Positions 36,135-45,689 of a stretch of DNA of 64,000 nt are shown here, one piece after another. The DNA comes from Leisingera sp. ANG-M7. GTDB taxonomy: Bacteria > Pseudomonadota > Alphaproteobacteria > Rhodobacterales > Rhodobacteraceae. Where the stretch lies: NCBI RefSeq assembly GCF_000813965.1, contig NZ_JWLI01000008.1:98481-162480 (forward strand), given 5' to 3'. A program made the position numbers and the translations under genes. The notes beneath the pieces were generated by a model. The model had not been told where the DNA came from. It was given only the letters and a program-made list of their open reading frames with translations, and ran no database searches. Position 1 is the first letter of the stretch; each line of letters begins with the position of its first letter.

Positions 36135-36470
36135 TTAAATACCCCCTTCCGGCTGGGGAACGGGCCAGCTCGGCTTCTGCAGCGGAATTCCATTAATTAA
36201 TGCTTGGTAAAGTAGGCGGAAATGGGGCGGAAATTGGCCGAAAACCCTCCCATTGTTGCGGTCTTTAACGCTAATCCTGCGTGATTTCCGAGGGTTGTGG
36301 TGCGGGGTTGGACAATCGCTCTTTGGATAACGGCGAATCACACTCCGCATGCCGGGAAATGATTCTTTTTGGCCGCAAATGGTCAAAAAGGTCGCACTCC
36401 TTAAGTAACTCTGCATAGAGTGAGACCATCATCGGCAGCGAGTCGATGTTTGAGCACGGAGAAATTTTTG
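36135..36470. other. Divergent intergenic region between tadG-like and gdh genes
   Basis: A 336-bp gap that is AT-richer than the surroundings and must hold two divergent promoters. A CtrA-like box is at 36197-36211. No small gene, RNA or repeat was recognised. Confidence 0.55.
36197..36211 (-). promoter_or_regulatory. CtrA-like box upstream of the Tad genes
   Basis: TTAA-TGCTTGG-TAAA matches seven of eight defined positions of the CtrA consensus TTAA-N7-TTAA, 63 bp upstream of the tadG-like start. CtrA controls Flp pili and motility in many Alphaproteobacteria. Chance occurrence is possible in this AT-rich gap. Confidence 0.35.
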
Positions 36471-37901
36471 ATGAGCAGCCGCACAGAGCCGAGCTTCCGC
36501 GAAAGCGTGGACCTGATGTTTAACCGGGCAGTGAAACTGATGGACCTGCCGCCGGGGCTGGAGGAAAAGATCAGGGTTTGCAACGCCACCTACACAGTGC
36601 GCTTCGGTGTGCGACTGCGCGGCGCCATGCACACATTTACGGGCTACCGGTCGGTGCATTCAGAGCATATGGAGCCTGTGAAGGGCGGTATCCGTTATGC
36701 CACGGGGGTGAATCAGGATGAGGTCGAGGCGCTGGCGGCGCTGATGACCTACAAATGCGCCTTGGTTGAGGCGCCGTTTGGCGGCTCCAAGGGCGGTTTG
36801 TGCATCGACCCGCGCGAGTACGAGGAGCATGAGCTGGAGCTGATCACCCGCCGCTTTGCCTATGAGCTGGCCAAGCGCGACCTGATCCATCCCTCGCAGA
36901 ACGTGCCTGCGCCCGACATGGGCACCGGCGAGCGTGAAATGGCTTGGATTGCCGACCAGTACGCGCGGATGAACACCACCGATATTAATGCCAAAGCCTG
37001 TGTGACCGGCAAGCCGCTGAATGCCGGCGGCATTTCGGGCCGGGTCGAGGCCACGGGGCGCGGCGTGCAGTACGCATTGCAGGAATTCTTCCGCCACGAG
37101 GAAGACAAGGCCGCTGCAGGCCTTTCGGGCAAGCTGGATGGCAAGCGGGTCATTGTTCAGGGCCTCGGCAATGTGGGCTACCACGCTGCCAAATTCCTGT
37201 CCGAGGAGGATGGCTCGCGCATCATCGGCATCATCGAACGCGATGGCGGTCTGTTCAATGCTGAAGGCCTGGATGTCGAGGCGGTGCGCAACTGGATCGT
37301 CAAACACGACGGTGTGTCTGGCTATCCTGATGCTCAGTTCCTTGAAAACGGTGCGGCGCTTCTGGAAGAGGAGTGCGACATCCTGATTCCGGCGGCCCTG
37401 GAAGGGGTGATCAACCTTTCCAATGCCGAGCGTGTCAAGGCGCCGCTGATCATTGAGGCTGCAAACGGCCCGGTGACTGCCGGAGCGGATGAGATCCTGC
37501 GCAAGAAGGGCTGCGTGATCATTCCGGACATGTACGCCAACGCGGGCGGTGTGACTGTGTCCTATTTTGAGTGGGTGAAGAACCTCAGCCACATCCGTTT
37601 TGGCCGCATGCAGCGCCGCCAGGAAGAGGCGCGCCACCAGCTGGTGATTGACGAGCTGCAGCGTCTGGACGACGTGATGGGCAATACCTGGTCGATGTCG
37701 CCGGACTTCAAGGACAAGTACCTGAAGGGGGCGGGCGAGCTGGAGCTGGTGCGCTCCGGCTTGGATGACACCATGCGGGCGGCTTACCAGTCGATGCGCG
37801 AAGTCTGGCACAGCCGTGATGACGTGACCGATCTGCGGACCGCCGCTTATCTGGTGTCGATCGACAAAGTGGCCAAGAGTTATCACGCCAAGGGTCTCTG
37901 A
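36471..37901 (+). CDS. gdhA: Glu/Leu/Phe/Val-type glutamate dehydrogenase
   Basis: A 476-residue NAD(P)-dependent glutamate dehydrogenase interconverting glutamate and 2-oxoglutarate plus ammonium. ATG 36471 (MSSRTEPSFRESVDLM) is chosen over an in-frame ATG at 36420 because a GGAGA site precedes it. Motifs are EPVKGGIRYATGVNQDE, KCALVEAPFGGSKGG (catalytic Lys), PAPDMGTGEREMAW, VQGLGNVGYHAA (Rossmann) and EAANGPVT. It is monocistronic, closed by the terminator at 37928. Confidence 0.94.
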   Translation: MSSRTEPSFRESVDLMFNRAVKLMDLPPGLEEKIRVCNATYTVRFGVRLRGAMHTFTGYRSVHSEHMEPVKGGIRYATGVNQDEVEALAALMTYKCALVEAPFGGSKGGLCIDPREYEEHELELITRRFAYELAKRDLIHPSQNVPAPDMGTGEREMAWIADQYARMNTTDINAKACVTGKPLNAGGISGRVEATGRGVQYALQEFFRHEEDKAAAGLSGKLDGKRVIVQGLGNVGYHAAKFLSEEDGSRIIGIIERDGGLFNAEGLDVEAVRNWIVKHDGVSGYPDAQFLENGAALLEEECDILIPAALEGVINLSNAERVKAPLIIEAANGPVTAGADEILRKKGCVIIPDMYANAGGVTVSYFEWVKNLSHIRFGRMQRRQEEARHQLVIDELQRLDDVMGNTWSMSPDFKDKYLKGAGELELVRSGLDDTMRAAYQSMREVWHSRDDVTDLRTAAYLVSIDKVAKSYHAKGL

Positions 37902-37927
37902 CCGCGCGCAAGGCGAACTATGATGAA

Positions 37928-37967
37928 CAGGGCGGTGAGGAAACTCGCCGCCCTGTTTTCTTTCCTT
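37928..37967 (+). terminator. Rho-independent terminator of gdhA
   Basis: CAGGGCGG (37928-37935) pairs with CCGCCCTG (37948-37955), with inner GAG/CTC pairs and a GAAA loop, followed by TTTTCTTTCCTTT. Confidence 0.92.
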
Positions 37968-38167
37968 TGACTCCATTACGGCATTCGCCGTCGCAAATAG
38001 AACTGGACACAAGTGAATAGTTCGTGTGTTTTGCGGCAAAGCCATGCTGAAGTGCCGCATACTGAGCCTTGGGGCTAGGAGCAGCACGCGAAAGCGGGTA
38101 GCAATGCCGCCAGGGCCCGGACCAGATTTTCCCGGGCGGCGGAAGTGATTTGACGGGGAGGGACGAC

Positions 38168-39421
38168 ATGCGGTTTTCGGGCTGGCGTGTGCTTCGCGAG
38201 GGGCTCACCGGGAACAAGGGGTGGAAGCCCCACTGGCGGGATCCTGAACCTAAATCCGAATATGACGTGGTGATCATCGGCGGCGGCGGCCACGGGCTGG
38301 CAACTGCCTATTACCTGGCGCAGGAGCATGGCATCACCAATGTTGCGGTGCTGGAGAAGGGGTATCTGGGCGGCGGCAACGTCGGTCGCAATACTACTAT
38401 CGTGCGCGCCAACTACTACCTGCCGGGCAACTCCGAATTCTATTCTCACTCCCTGAAGCTGTGGGAAACCATGGAGCAGGATCTGAACTACAACGCGATG
38501 ATGTCCCAGCGCGGCATCATCAACCTGTTCCACAACGACGGCCAGCGCGACGCGGCGGTGCGCCGGGGCAACTCTATAGTTAATCAGGGTGATGATGCGG
38601 AACTGCTGAGCCGTGAACGCGTGCGCGAGCTGGCGCCATTCCTGAACTTCGACAACAACCGCTTCCCGATCATGGGGGGGCTGATGCAGCGCCGGGCTGG
38701 GACTGCGCGCCACGACGCTGTGGCCTGGGGCTATGCCCGCGGCGCTGACATGCGCGGGGTGGATCTGATCCAGAATTGCGAGGTCACCGGCATCGACGTG
38801 GAAAACGGCAAAGTGGTGGGGGTGCAGACTGCCCGCGGCCCGATCCGCGCCAAGAAGGTAGCGCTGGCCGCGGCTGGCCGATCCGGCCAGGTGGCAGCGA
38901 TGGCGGGCCTGACCCTGCCAATTGAAAGCCATGTGCTGCAGGCCTTTGTCTCAGAAGGGCTGAAACCCATTGTTGATCATGTGATCACCTTTGCCGAGGG
39001 GCATCTCTATATCAGCCAGTCGGACAAGGGCGGTATGGTGTTCGGCAGCTATCTGGATTTCTACAGCTCCTATGCCGCTCGGGGGAACCTGCCGATGGTG
39101 GAGCACACGATGGAGACTTTTGTGGCGATGGTGCCTGCGCTCAGCAAGGCACGGCTGTTGCGCAGCTGGGGTGGCATCATGGACATGACCCCGGACGGGT
39201 CGCCCATTATCGATCATTCGCCGATCGACGGCCTCTACCTTAATTGCGGCTGGTGCTATGGCGGCTTCAAGGCGACGCCGGGGTCGGGCAGTGTTTACGC
39301 GCATCTGATCGCCACGGACCGTCCGCACGGGGCAGCCACGAAACTGAAGCTGGACCGCTTTCGCAGCGGTGTGGGCTTGATGGACGAGGAGGGAACCGGT
39401 GCGCAGCATAACCTGCACTAA
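38168..39421 (+). CDS. soxB: Sarcosine oxidase subunit beta
   Basis: A 417-residue FAD/FMN-binding subunit of heterotetrameric sarcosine oxidase, which oxidatively demethylates sarcosine to glycine, transferring the methyl carbon to tetrahydrofolate. ATG 38168 follows GGAGGG. The N-terminal dinucleotide motif is VVIIGGGGHGLATAYYL; the conserved GNVGRNTTIVRANYYLPGN and the C-terminal GWCYGGFKATPGSG are typical. First gene of soxBDAG. Confidence 0.95.
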   Translation: MRFSGWRVLREGLTGNKGWKPHWRDPEPKSEYDVVIIGGGGHGLATAYYLAQEHGITNVAVLEKGYLGGGNVGRNTTIVRANYYLPGNSEFYSHSLKLWETMEQDLNYNAMMSQRGIINLFHNDGQRDAAVRRGNSIVNQGDDAELLSRERVRELAPFLNFDNNRFPIMGGLMQRRAGTARHDAVAWGYARGADMRGVDLIQNCEVTGIDVENGKVVGVQTARGPIRAKKVALAAAGRSGQVAAMAGLTLPIESHVLQAFVSEGLKPIVDHVITFAEGHLYISQSDKGGMVFGSYLDFYSSYAARGNLPMVEHTMETFVAMVPALSKARLLRSWGGIMDMTPDGSPIIDHSPIDGLYLNCGWCYGGFKATPGSGSVYAHLIATDRPHGAATKLKLDRFRSGVGLMDEEGTGAQHNLH

Positions 39422-39434
39422 GCGTTTGAAGCGC

Positions 39435-39478
39435 GCCGGGTATGCATCCGGCGGGAGTATATTTGCAAAGATGAAGGA
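39435..39478 (+). repeat. Intergenic hairpin-plus-tail element, copy C
   Basis: Between soxB and soxD: hairpin GCCGG...CCGGC (39435-39452) and tail GGGAGTATATTTGCAAAGAT plus GAAGG (39453-39477). The 3' end of the tail (AAGGAG, 39474-39479) doubles as the ribosome site of soxD, 8 bp before its ATG. Confidence 0.6.
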
Positions 39479-39487
39479 GCGCCGGTC

Positions 39488-39757
39488 ATGAGAATTACCT
39501 GTCCGCTCTGCGGCGAGAGGGATCGCCGCGAATTCTATTACAAGGGTGCCGCGCTGGTGCGTCCGGCTGAGGGCGCGGATCTGGACGCTTGGCATGAGTA
39601 TGTGAACCTGCGGGAGAACCCGGCCGGGCCGCTGGATGAGCTGTGGTATCACGAGATGGGCTGCAATGCCTGGCTGAAGGTGACGCGCGATACCGCGACG
39701 CATGAGATTCTGGCGGTGCAGTTGGCTTCCGGAGCCGGATTGGGAGGTGAAAAATGA
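39488..39757 (+). CDS. soxD: Sarcosine oxidase subunit delta
   Basis: An 89-residue zinc-binding subunit. The N-terminal CPLCGERDRREFYYKG and later HEMGCNAWLKV carry the Cys/His ligands. Typical length. It overlaps soxA by 4 bp (ATGA). Confidence 0.95.
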   Translation: MRITCPLCGERDRREFYYKGAALVRPAEGADLDAWHEYVNLRENPAGPLDELWYHEMGCNAWLKVTRDTATHEILAVQLASGAGLGGEK

Positions 39758-42699
39758 GACTTCCCGGAAAAGGTCTGAACCAGGGTGCGAAGCCGATCAC
39801 ATTCGCCTTCAATGGCCGCCACATGATGGGGTTGGAGGGGGATACACTGGCTTCGGCGCTGCTGGCAAACGGCACGCATCTGGTGGGGCGGTCCTTTAAG
39901 TACCACCGCCCGCGCGGAGTGCTGACCGCCGGCAGCGAGGAGCCGAACGCGCTGGTGACCATCGGCACAGGCGGCCAGCAGGACCCGAACGTGCGCGCCA
40001 CCCAGCAGGAACTGTTCGAGGGGCTGGAGGCGCGCAGTCAGAACTGCTGGCCGTCGGTTGAGCGCGACGTGATGGCGGTGAATGACCTGGCGGCGCCGTT
40101 CTTTGGTGCAGGGTTCTACTACAAGACCTTCATGTGGCCTGCGGCTTTCTGGGAGAAAGTATACGAGCCTATGATCCGCAATGCGGCCGGATTAGGCGCG
40201 CTGTCGGGCGAGGCAGATCGCGACACCTATGAGAAGGCCTTTGCCTTCTGCGATGTGCTGGTGATCGGCTCCGGCCCTGCAGGCTTGATGGCCGCGCTGA
40301 CCGCGGGCCGGGCCGGGGCAGATGTGATCCTGGCTGAGGAAGACGGCCGCATGGGTGGCCGCCTTTTGGCGGAGCGCGAGGAGATCGGCGGCAAACCGGG
40401 TCATGTGTGGGCCGCTGAAGTTCTGGCCGAACTGGAGGCGATGGAAAACGTGCGGCTGATGCCCCGCACCGCTGTTACCGGCGCCTATGACCAGGGCACC
40501 TATGGCGCGCTGGAACGGGTCTCGCACCATCTGCCGCGGCGGCATTCGCTGAAGGGCAGCCATTTGCCGCGCGAGTGCTTCTGGCGGATTGCAGCCAAGC
40601 ACGCAGTGCTGGCGGCAGGCGCAATCGAACGCCCGGTGGCCTTCCGTAACAACGACCGTCCCGGCATCATGATGGCGGGTGCGGTGCGGGCTTATCTGAA
40701 CCGCTGGGGCGTGGCGCCGGGTGAACGGGTGACGCTGTTTGCCAACAACGATCAGGCTCACCGCACAGCGCGCGACTTGCATGACGCAGGTGTGCACATT
40801 GCGGCGGTGATCGACAGCCGTCATGATGCGCCCGTTGACGGCCCCTATCAGGTGATCAAAGGCGCACAGGTCTGCGGAAGCGCAGGCCGCCAGCGCGTCG
40901 AGAGCATCACCGTGCGCTCGGTCAGGGGCGAGGAGAAGATCCAGACTGACTGCCTGGCGATGTCCGGCGGCTGGAACCCGTCTGTGCATCTGACCTGCCA
41001 TTTGAACAGCCGCCCGCAGTGGAACCGCGAGGCGCTGGCCTTTGTACCGGCAGAGGGTGCAGTACCTGGCATGGTTACAGCAGGCGCCTGCAACGGCGCA
41101 TTCTCCACCGCTAGTGCGCTGCGCGAGGGGGCTGAGGCTGCTGGCAAAGTGCTGGAGGCGCAGGGCCTAAAATCTGCAGCTGCCGATCTGCCGGATGCCG
41201 AGGATGATCCTTACCGCATCACCGCGCTATGGGCGGTGCCGGGCAAGGGGCGTGCCTGGCTCGACTTCCAGAACGATGTGACCGTCAAGGATGTGAAGCA
41301 GGCGGCGGTGGAGAACTTCCGCTCGGTCGAGCATATGAAGCGCTACACCACTCAAGGGATGGCGACCGATCAGGGCAAGAACTCTAACGTCGCTGCGCTG
41401 GCGGTGCTGGCGGATGCCACCGGGCGGACCATTCCCGAGACCGGCACCACCACTTTCCGCCCGCCCTTTGTGCCGGTGTCGCTGGGCGCGATGGGGGCAG
41501 GGGCTACGGATGAGGGCTTCAAGCCGCAGCGCTTCCTGACCTCGCATGGCGAGAGCGACACCCGCGGGGCGCATCAGCTGGAGGTGGGCCTGTGGTACCG
41601 CGCTGCCTATTTCCCTAAGCAGGGAGAGACCAACTGGCGCCAATCCTGCGACCGTGAGGTGACCCTGGTGCGCAAGGCTGTGGGCATCTGCGATGTCTCC
41701 ACCCTGGGCAAGATCGACATCCAGGGCGCCGACGCGGGCAAGTTCCTCGATTTCCTCTACACCAACACCTTCAGCACCCTGAAGGTGGGCAGGGTCCGCT
41801 ATGGGCTGATGCTGCGCGAAGACGGCTTTGTCATGGACGACGGCACCACCGCGCGGCTGGGTGAAAAACACTTTGTCATGACCACCACCACCGCTGCTGC
41901 GGGGCAGGTGATGGCGCATATGGAGTTCGTGTCCCAGGCGCTCTACCCGGAATGGGACGTGCGTTTTACCTCGGTGACCGAGCAATGGGCGCAGTTTGCC
42001 GTGGCCGGGCCGAAGTCTCAGGAGCTGCTGAACGGGCTGCTGGGCGAGGATGTGAACGGCGAGACCTGGCCCTTCATGGGCTGCGGCGAGGCAACGGTGC
42101 TGGGCGTCAAGGGCCGCTTGTTCCGGATCTCCTTCTCGGGCGAGCATGCTTATGAGGTTGCGGTGCCCGCGCGCTATGGCGAGAGCCTGTATCGTGAACT
42201 CCTGAAGCGGGCCGAAGCGATGGGCGGCGGGGCCTATGGAATGGAGGCGCTCAATGTGCTGCGGATCGAGAAGGGGCTGATTACCCACGCCGAGATCAAT
42301 GGCACGGTGACAGCTTTTGACTTGGGCCTGCAGGGGATGATGTCCAAGAAGAAGGACTTCCTGGGCAAGGCGATGTCCGCCCGCGAAGGCCTGATGGCCG
42401 AGGACCGGATGCGCCTTGTGGGGCTGAAACCAGTGGGAGCGGCCAAGGAGATCACCGCTGGTGCGCATCTGTTCACGCCGGGCGACCCGGTCGAGCGGAT
42501 CTATGATCAGGGCTATGTGACATCGGCTGGGTACTCGCCGACGCTGGGGCATCCGGTAGGCCTGGCCTTCCTCAAGGAAGGCCCAGACCGCATTGGCGAG
42601 ACCGTGCGCCTGGTCGACCATATGCGCGGTGTGGATACGTTGTGCGAGGTTGTTTCGCCTGTGTTCTTTGACCCAGAGGGAGGGCGTGCCCGTGGCTGA
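39754..42699 (+). CDS. soxA: Sarcosine oxidase subunit alpha
   Basis: A 981-residue subunit with an N-terminal ferredoxin-like segment (FKYHRPRGVLTAGSEEPNAL), an NAD-binding Rossmann domain (VLVIGSGPAGLMAALTAGRAG near residue 170) and a C-terminal GcvT-like tetrahydrofolate-binding domain from about residue 600. It binds NAD+ and folate and accepts the formaldehyde equivalent from sarcosine. Standard length for the family. Confidence 0.96.
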   Translation: MRLPGKGLNQGAKPITFAFNGRHMMGLEGDTLASALLANGTHLVGRSFKYHRPRGVLTAGSEEPNALVTIGTGGQQDPNVRATQQELFEGLEARSQNCWPSVERDVMAVNDLAAPFFGAGFYYKTFMWPAAFWEKVYEPMIRNAAGLGALSGEADRDTYEKAFAFCDVLVIGSGPAGLMAALTAGRAGADVILAEEDGRMGGRLLAEREEIGGKPGHVWAAEVLAELEAMENVRLMPRTAVTGAYDQGTYGALERVSHHLPRRHSLKGSHLPRECFWRIAAKHAVLAAGAIERPVAFRNNDRPGIMMAGAVRAYLNRWGVAPGERVTLFANNDQAHRTARDLHDAGVHIAAVIDSRHDAPVDGPYQVIKGAQVCGSAGRQRVESITVRSVRGEEKIQTDCLAMSGGWNPSVHLTCHLNSRPQWNREALAFVPAEGAVPGMVTAGACNGAFSTASALREGAEAAGKVLEAQGLKSAAADLPDAEDDPYRITALWAVPGKGRAWLDFQNDVTVKDVKQAAVENFRSVEHMKRYTTQGMATDQGKNSNVAALAVLADATGRTIPETGTTTFRPPFVPVSLGAMGAGATDEGFKPQRFLTSHGESDTRGAHQLEVGLWYRAAYFPKQGETNWRQSCDREVTLVRKAVGICDVSTLGKIDIQGADAGKFLDFLYTNTFSTLKVGRVRYGLMLREDGFVMDDGTTARLGEKHFVMTTTTAAAGQVMAHMEFVSQALYPEWDVRFTSVTEQWAQFAVAGPKSQELLNGLLGEDVNGETWPFMGCGEATVLGVKGRLFRISFSGEHAYEVAVPARYGESLYRELLKRAEAMGGGAYGMEALNVLRIEKGLITHAEINGTVTAFDLGLQGMMSKKKDFLGKAMSAREGLMAEDRMRLVGLKPVGAAKEITAGAHLFTPGDPVERIYDQGYVTSAGYSPTLGHPVGLAFLKEGPDRIGETVRLVDHMRGVDTLCEVVSPVFFDPEGGRARG

Positions 42700-43237
42700 A
42701 CTGAAAGCAAAAAGCCCCTGTGACAGGCTGCTGCCGATAACCCTCGGAGGCATGAGCCTGACTGAAGAGCAGCCCGGCAGCATGTGGGTCCTGGCACCGT
42801 TTAAAGGGCAGGAGAAGGCGTTGAGCAAAGCCTTGGAAGCGGCCCACGGAATAGCATTCCCGGCGGCGAACCGCGCAACCGGCAAGGCGGGCAGCCGGGC
42901 TGTCTGGTTCGGCCGCGAGATGGCGCTGCTGATGGGGCCTGAACCAGACGCCAAGCTGGTCAAACATGCAGCGCTGACAGAACAGAGCGACGCCTGGGCC
43001 GTTGTCCGGCTGGACGGGGCTGGGGCCGGGGACGTGCTGGCGCGGCTGGTGCCGGTGGATTTGCGCCCCCAGATTTTCAAGCGCGGCCATACCGTGCGGA
43101 CGGAGCTGAAGCATATGATGGCCTCGGTCACCCGCATTGGCCCGCAGGCGTTTCAGATCATGGTGTTCCGCTCGATGGCGAAAACGCTTGTGCATGATTT
43201 GAAAACAGCCATGGAAGCTGTCACGGCGCGGGGGTAA
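42692..43237 (+). CDS. soxG: Sarcosine oxidase subunit gamma
   Basis: A 181-residue subunit. GTG 42692 (product MAELKAKSPCDRLLPITLGG) overlaps soxA by 8 bp and follows an AGAGGGAGGG site; the in-frame ATG at 42593 lies far inside soxA. Family motifs include LDGAGAGDVLARLVPVDLRP. It completes soxBDAG; the usual folate partners (glyA, purU, folD) do not follow. Confidence 0.93.
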   Translation: MAELKAKSPCDRLLPITLGGMSLTEEQPGSMWVLAPFKGQEKALSKALEAAHGIAFPAANRATGKAGSRAVWFGREMALLMGPEPDAKLVKHAALTEQSDAWAVVRLDGAGAGDVLARLVPVDLRPQIFKRGHTVRTELKHMMASVTRIGPQAFQIMVFRSMAKTLVHDLKTAMEAVTARG

Positions 43238-43274
43238 CCTGCGGGGATCACCAACTGATTCCCGGAGCGCATCT

Positions 43275-43613
43275 ATGATCCGCATCACCCTTGCAGCCGC
43301 CTTGCTGGCGGCTCCGGCCTATGCTTCTGAAAGCAAAGAACAAAGCTGCAAATACCAAGGCCAAGTCATGGCCGCGGTGCAGCAGGCGCGGCTGGACCGG
43401 GTGAAGCAGGAGGAGGTTGAGCAGGTGATTCTGGACAGCCATCCGGAGTGGCCTGATGCCTACTCCAATGCGATCCCGCAGCTGACAAGCCATGTCTATG
43501 CGATGAAGCGGCGCGACCTGAAGGAAACCGACCTCGGCGCGCTGTTCGAACAGCAGTGCCTGCAGAACTGGGATCAGATCCAGGCGATGCAGAAACAACT
43601 GAAGTCGAACTGA
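43275..43613 (+). CDS. Small secreted protein, hypothetical
   Basis: A 112-residue protein with a short signal peptide (MIRITLAAALLAAPAYA) and a helical mature part with two Cys (SCKYQGQ and QQCLQNW) that could form a disulfide. No family recognised. It ends 1 bp before dnaG, so the two may share a transcript. Confidence 0.7.
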   Translation: MIRITLAAALLAAPAYASESKEQSCKYQGQVMAAVQQARLDRVKQEEVEQVILDSHPEWPDAYSNAIPQLTSHVYAMKRRDLKETDLGALFEQQCLQNWDQIQAMQKQLKSN

Positions 43614-43614
43614 T

Positions 43615-45606
43615 ATGTCCCTGCCGCCCGGCTTTCTGGATGAACTGCGCACCCGCATCAGCATATCTGATGTTGTCGGGCGCAAGGTCATGTGGGACCA
43701 GCGCAAATCACAGCCAGGCAAGGGCGACTATTGGGGACCGTGCCCGTTCCACCACGAAAAGACCGCCTCGTTTCACGTGGAGGACCGCAAAGGGTTCTAC
43801 TACTGCTTCGGCTGCCACGCCAAGGGCGACGCGCTGAAGTTTGTTCAGGAGACCGAGAACGTCGGTTTCATGGAGGCGGTGGAGATCCTGGCAGGGGAAG
43901 CGGGCATGGAAATGCCCAAGCGAGATCCGCGTGCGCAAGAGAAACAGGACCGCCGGACGCTGCTTGCCGATGTTATGGAACAGGCGGTGCAGTTTTTTCG
44001 ACTGCAGCTCAAGACCAATTCCGCCCAGGATGCCCGCGCCTATCTGCAGCGGCGGGGCCTGACGGCGCAGGCGCTGGACCGCTGGGAGATCGGCTTTGCC
44101 CCTGACGGCTGGCAGAACCTGTGGGATGCCTTGCGCGGCAAGAACGTGCCCGAAGATTTGATCATCGGTGCTGGGCTGGCCAAGCCTTCGAATAAGGGCG
44201 GCAAGCCTTATGATACCTTCCGCAAGCGGATCATGTTCCCGATCCGTGATGCGCGCGGCCGGGCGATTGCTTTTGGCGGCCGGGCAATGGACCCGAACGA
44301 CAACGCCAAATACCTGAATTCGCCAGAGACCGAGCTGTTCGACAAAGGCCGCAGCCTTTACAATCATGGTCCTGCGCGGGCGGCCTCGGGGCGCGGCTCC
44401 ACGCTGGTTGTGGCCGAAGGATACATGGATGTAATCGCGCTGTCTGAGGGCGGCTTCCAGTCCTCCGTGGCGCCGCTGGGAACCGCGATCACCGAAAATC
44501 AGCTGCAGATGCTGTGGCGCATGTCGGATGAGCCGATCATCGCGCTGGACGGCGATACTGCGGGCCTCCGTGCGGCCATGCGGCTGATCGACCTAGCGCT
44601 GCCCTTGCTGGAGGCGGGCAAGTCGCTGCGCTTTGCCATCATGCCTGAGGGCAAGGACCCCGATGACATGATCCGCAGCGAAGGCCCGGAAGCGGTGCAG
44701 GCGGTGCTGGATCAGGCGATGCCGATGGTCAAGCTGCTGTGGCAGCGCGAGACCGAGGGCAAGGTGTTTGACAGCCCGGAGCGCAAGGCGGCGCTGGACA
44801 AAAGCTTGCGGGAAAAGATCAAGCTGATCCGCGACCCCTCGATCCGCAAGCACTACGGAGAAGACGTCAAGGAACTGCGCTGGCAGCTGTTCCGCGGCAA
44901 CCGGGACAGCGGCAGCTATCAGCAGCGCAGCGGCAAGGGCGGCGGCTTCCGCGACGGTACCCGGGCGCCCTGGAAACCGGGCAAAGGCTTTGGCCCGATC
45001 CCGCAGCCGCGTGCCACCACCCGTGCCTCTCTGGTGGCAGGTGCCGATGATGAATCCTTTGCCGCGATGCGTGAGGCGGTGATCCTGGCAACCGCCATCA
45101 CCACGCCGGAAGTGATCCCGGAATTCGAGACCAGCCTGGAGCGCCTGCAATGCGCCGATCCGGATCTGGCGGCCCTGCGGGACATGGTGCTTCGCCATGG
45201 CATCAGCGCGCCGGAGCGGCTGCGCGAGGAAATCGACTGGTCTTTGGGGCCTCATGCCCTTGAAAACCTGTTTGCCCTTCGCCACGTTGCAATCATCCCC
45301 TGCCTGCGCAGACCCGGCGACACCGAACTGGCCAGCATGACCCTGGCCGAAGAACTCGCAAAACTCGAAACGCTGCGCGGGCTGGATGCGGAACTGGCAG
45401 AAGCCGAAGAGGATTTGCATGGCCTTGCGGATGAGGCGCTGACTTGGCGGCTGCGGCAGGCAGCAGAGGCCAAGAACAAGGCCGTGCGCAGCGAAAATGA
45501 GGACAAGGCAACGTATGACGTGGGCAAGAATGGCGCGCGGCTCAACCGGGATGAGCGTGATGCTTTCGGGGCCCTTTTGGACCGGATCGGCTTCTCCGAG
45601 AAGTAA
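43615..45606 (+). CDS. dnaG: DNA primase
   Basis: A 663-residue primase making RNA primers at replication forks. The N-terminal zinc ribbon is CPFHHEKTASFHVE with YYCFGCHAKGD; the RNA polymerase domain includes FRKRIMFPIRDARG and the TOPRIM motifs VAEGYMDVIAL and ALDGDTAG. A C-terminal helicase-binding region follows a low-complexity Gly/Ser/Arg linker (about residues 425-465). The partner rpoD lies 131 bp downstream, a widely conserved pair. Confidence 0.96.
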   Translation: MSLPPGFLDELRTRISISDVVGRKVMWDQRKSQPGKGDYWGPCPFHHEKTASFHVEDRKGFYYCFGCHAKGDALKFVQETENVGFMEAVEILAGEAGMEMPKRDPRAQEKQDRRTLLADVMEQAVQFFRLQLKTNSAQDARAYLQRRGLTAQALDRWEIGFAPDGWQNLWDALRGKNVPEDLIIGAGLAKPSNKGGKPYDTFRKRIMFPIRDARGRAIAFGGRAMDPNDNAKYLNSPETELFDKGRSLYNHGPARAASGRGSTLVVAEGYMDVIALSEGGFQSSVAPLGTAITENQLQMLWRMSDEPIIALDGDTAGLRAAMRLIDLALPLLEAGKSLRFAIMPEGKDPDDMIRSEGPEAVQAVLDQAMPMVKLLWQRETEGKVFDSPERKAALDKSLREKIKLIRDPSIRKHYGEDVKELRWQLFRGNRDSGSYQQRSGKGGGFRDGTRAPWKPGKGFGPIPQPRATTRASLVAGADDESFAAMREAVILATAITTPEVIPEFETSLERLQCADPDLAALRDMVLRHGISAPERLREEIDWSLGPHALENLFALRHVAIIPCLRRPGDTELASMTLAEELAKLETLRGLDAELAEAEEDLHGLADEALTWRLRQAAEAKNKAVRSENEDKATYDVGKNGARLNRDERDAFGALLDRIGFSEK

Positions 45607-45689
45607 CACGCGAGAGTGATTCTGCGTTTTGCTAAGGAAGAGCACAGGAAAATTGGGTAAACGGGGTGACGAATCAGATGATCGCGCTA

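Noticed and set aside
37968..38167. Possible glycine riboswitch before soxBDAG
   Set aside because: No tandem aptamer pattern or conserved core could be recognised in the 200 bp.
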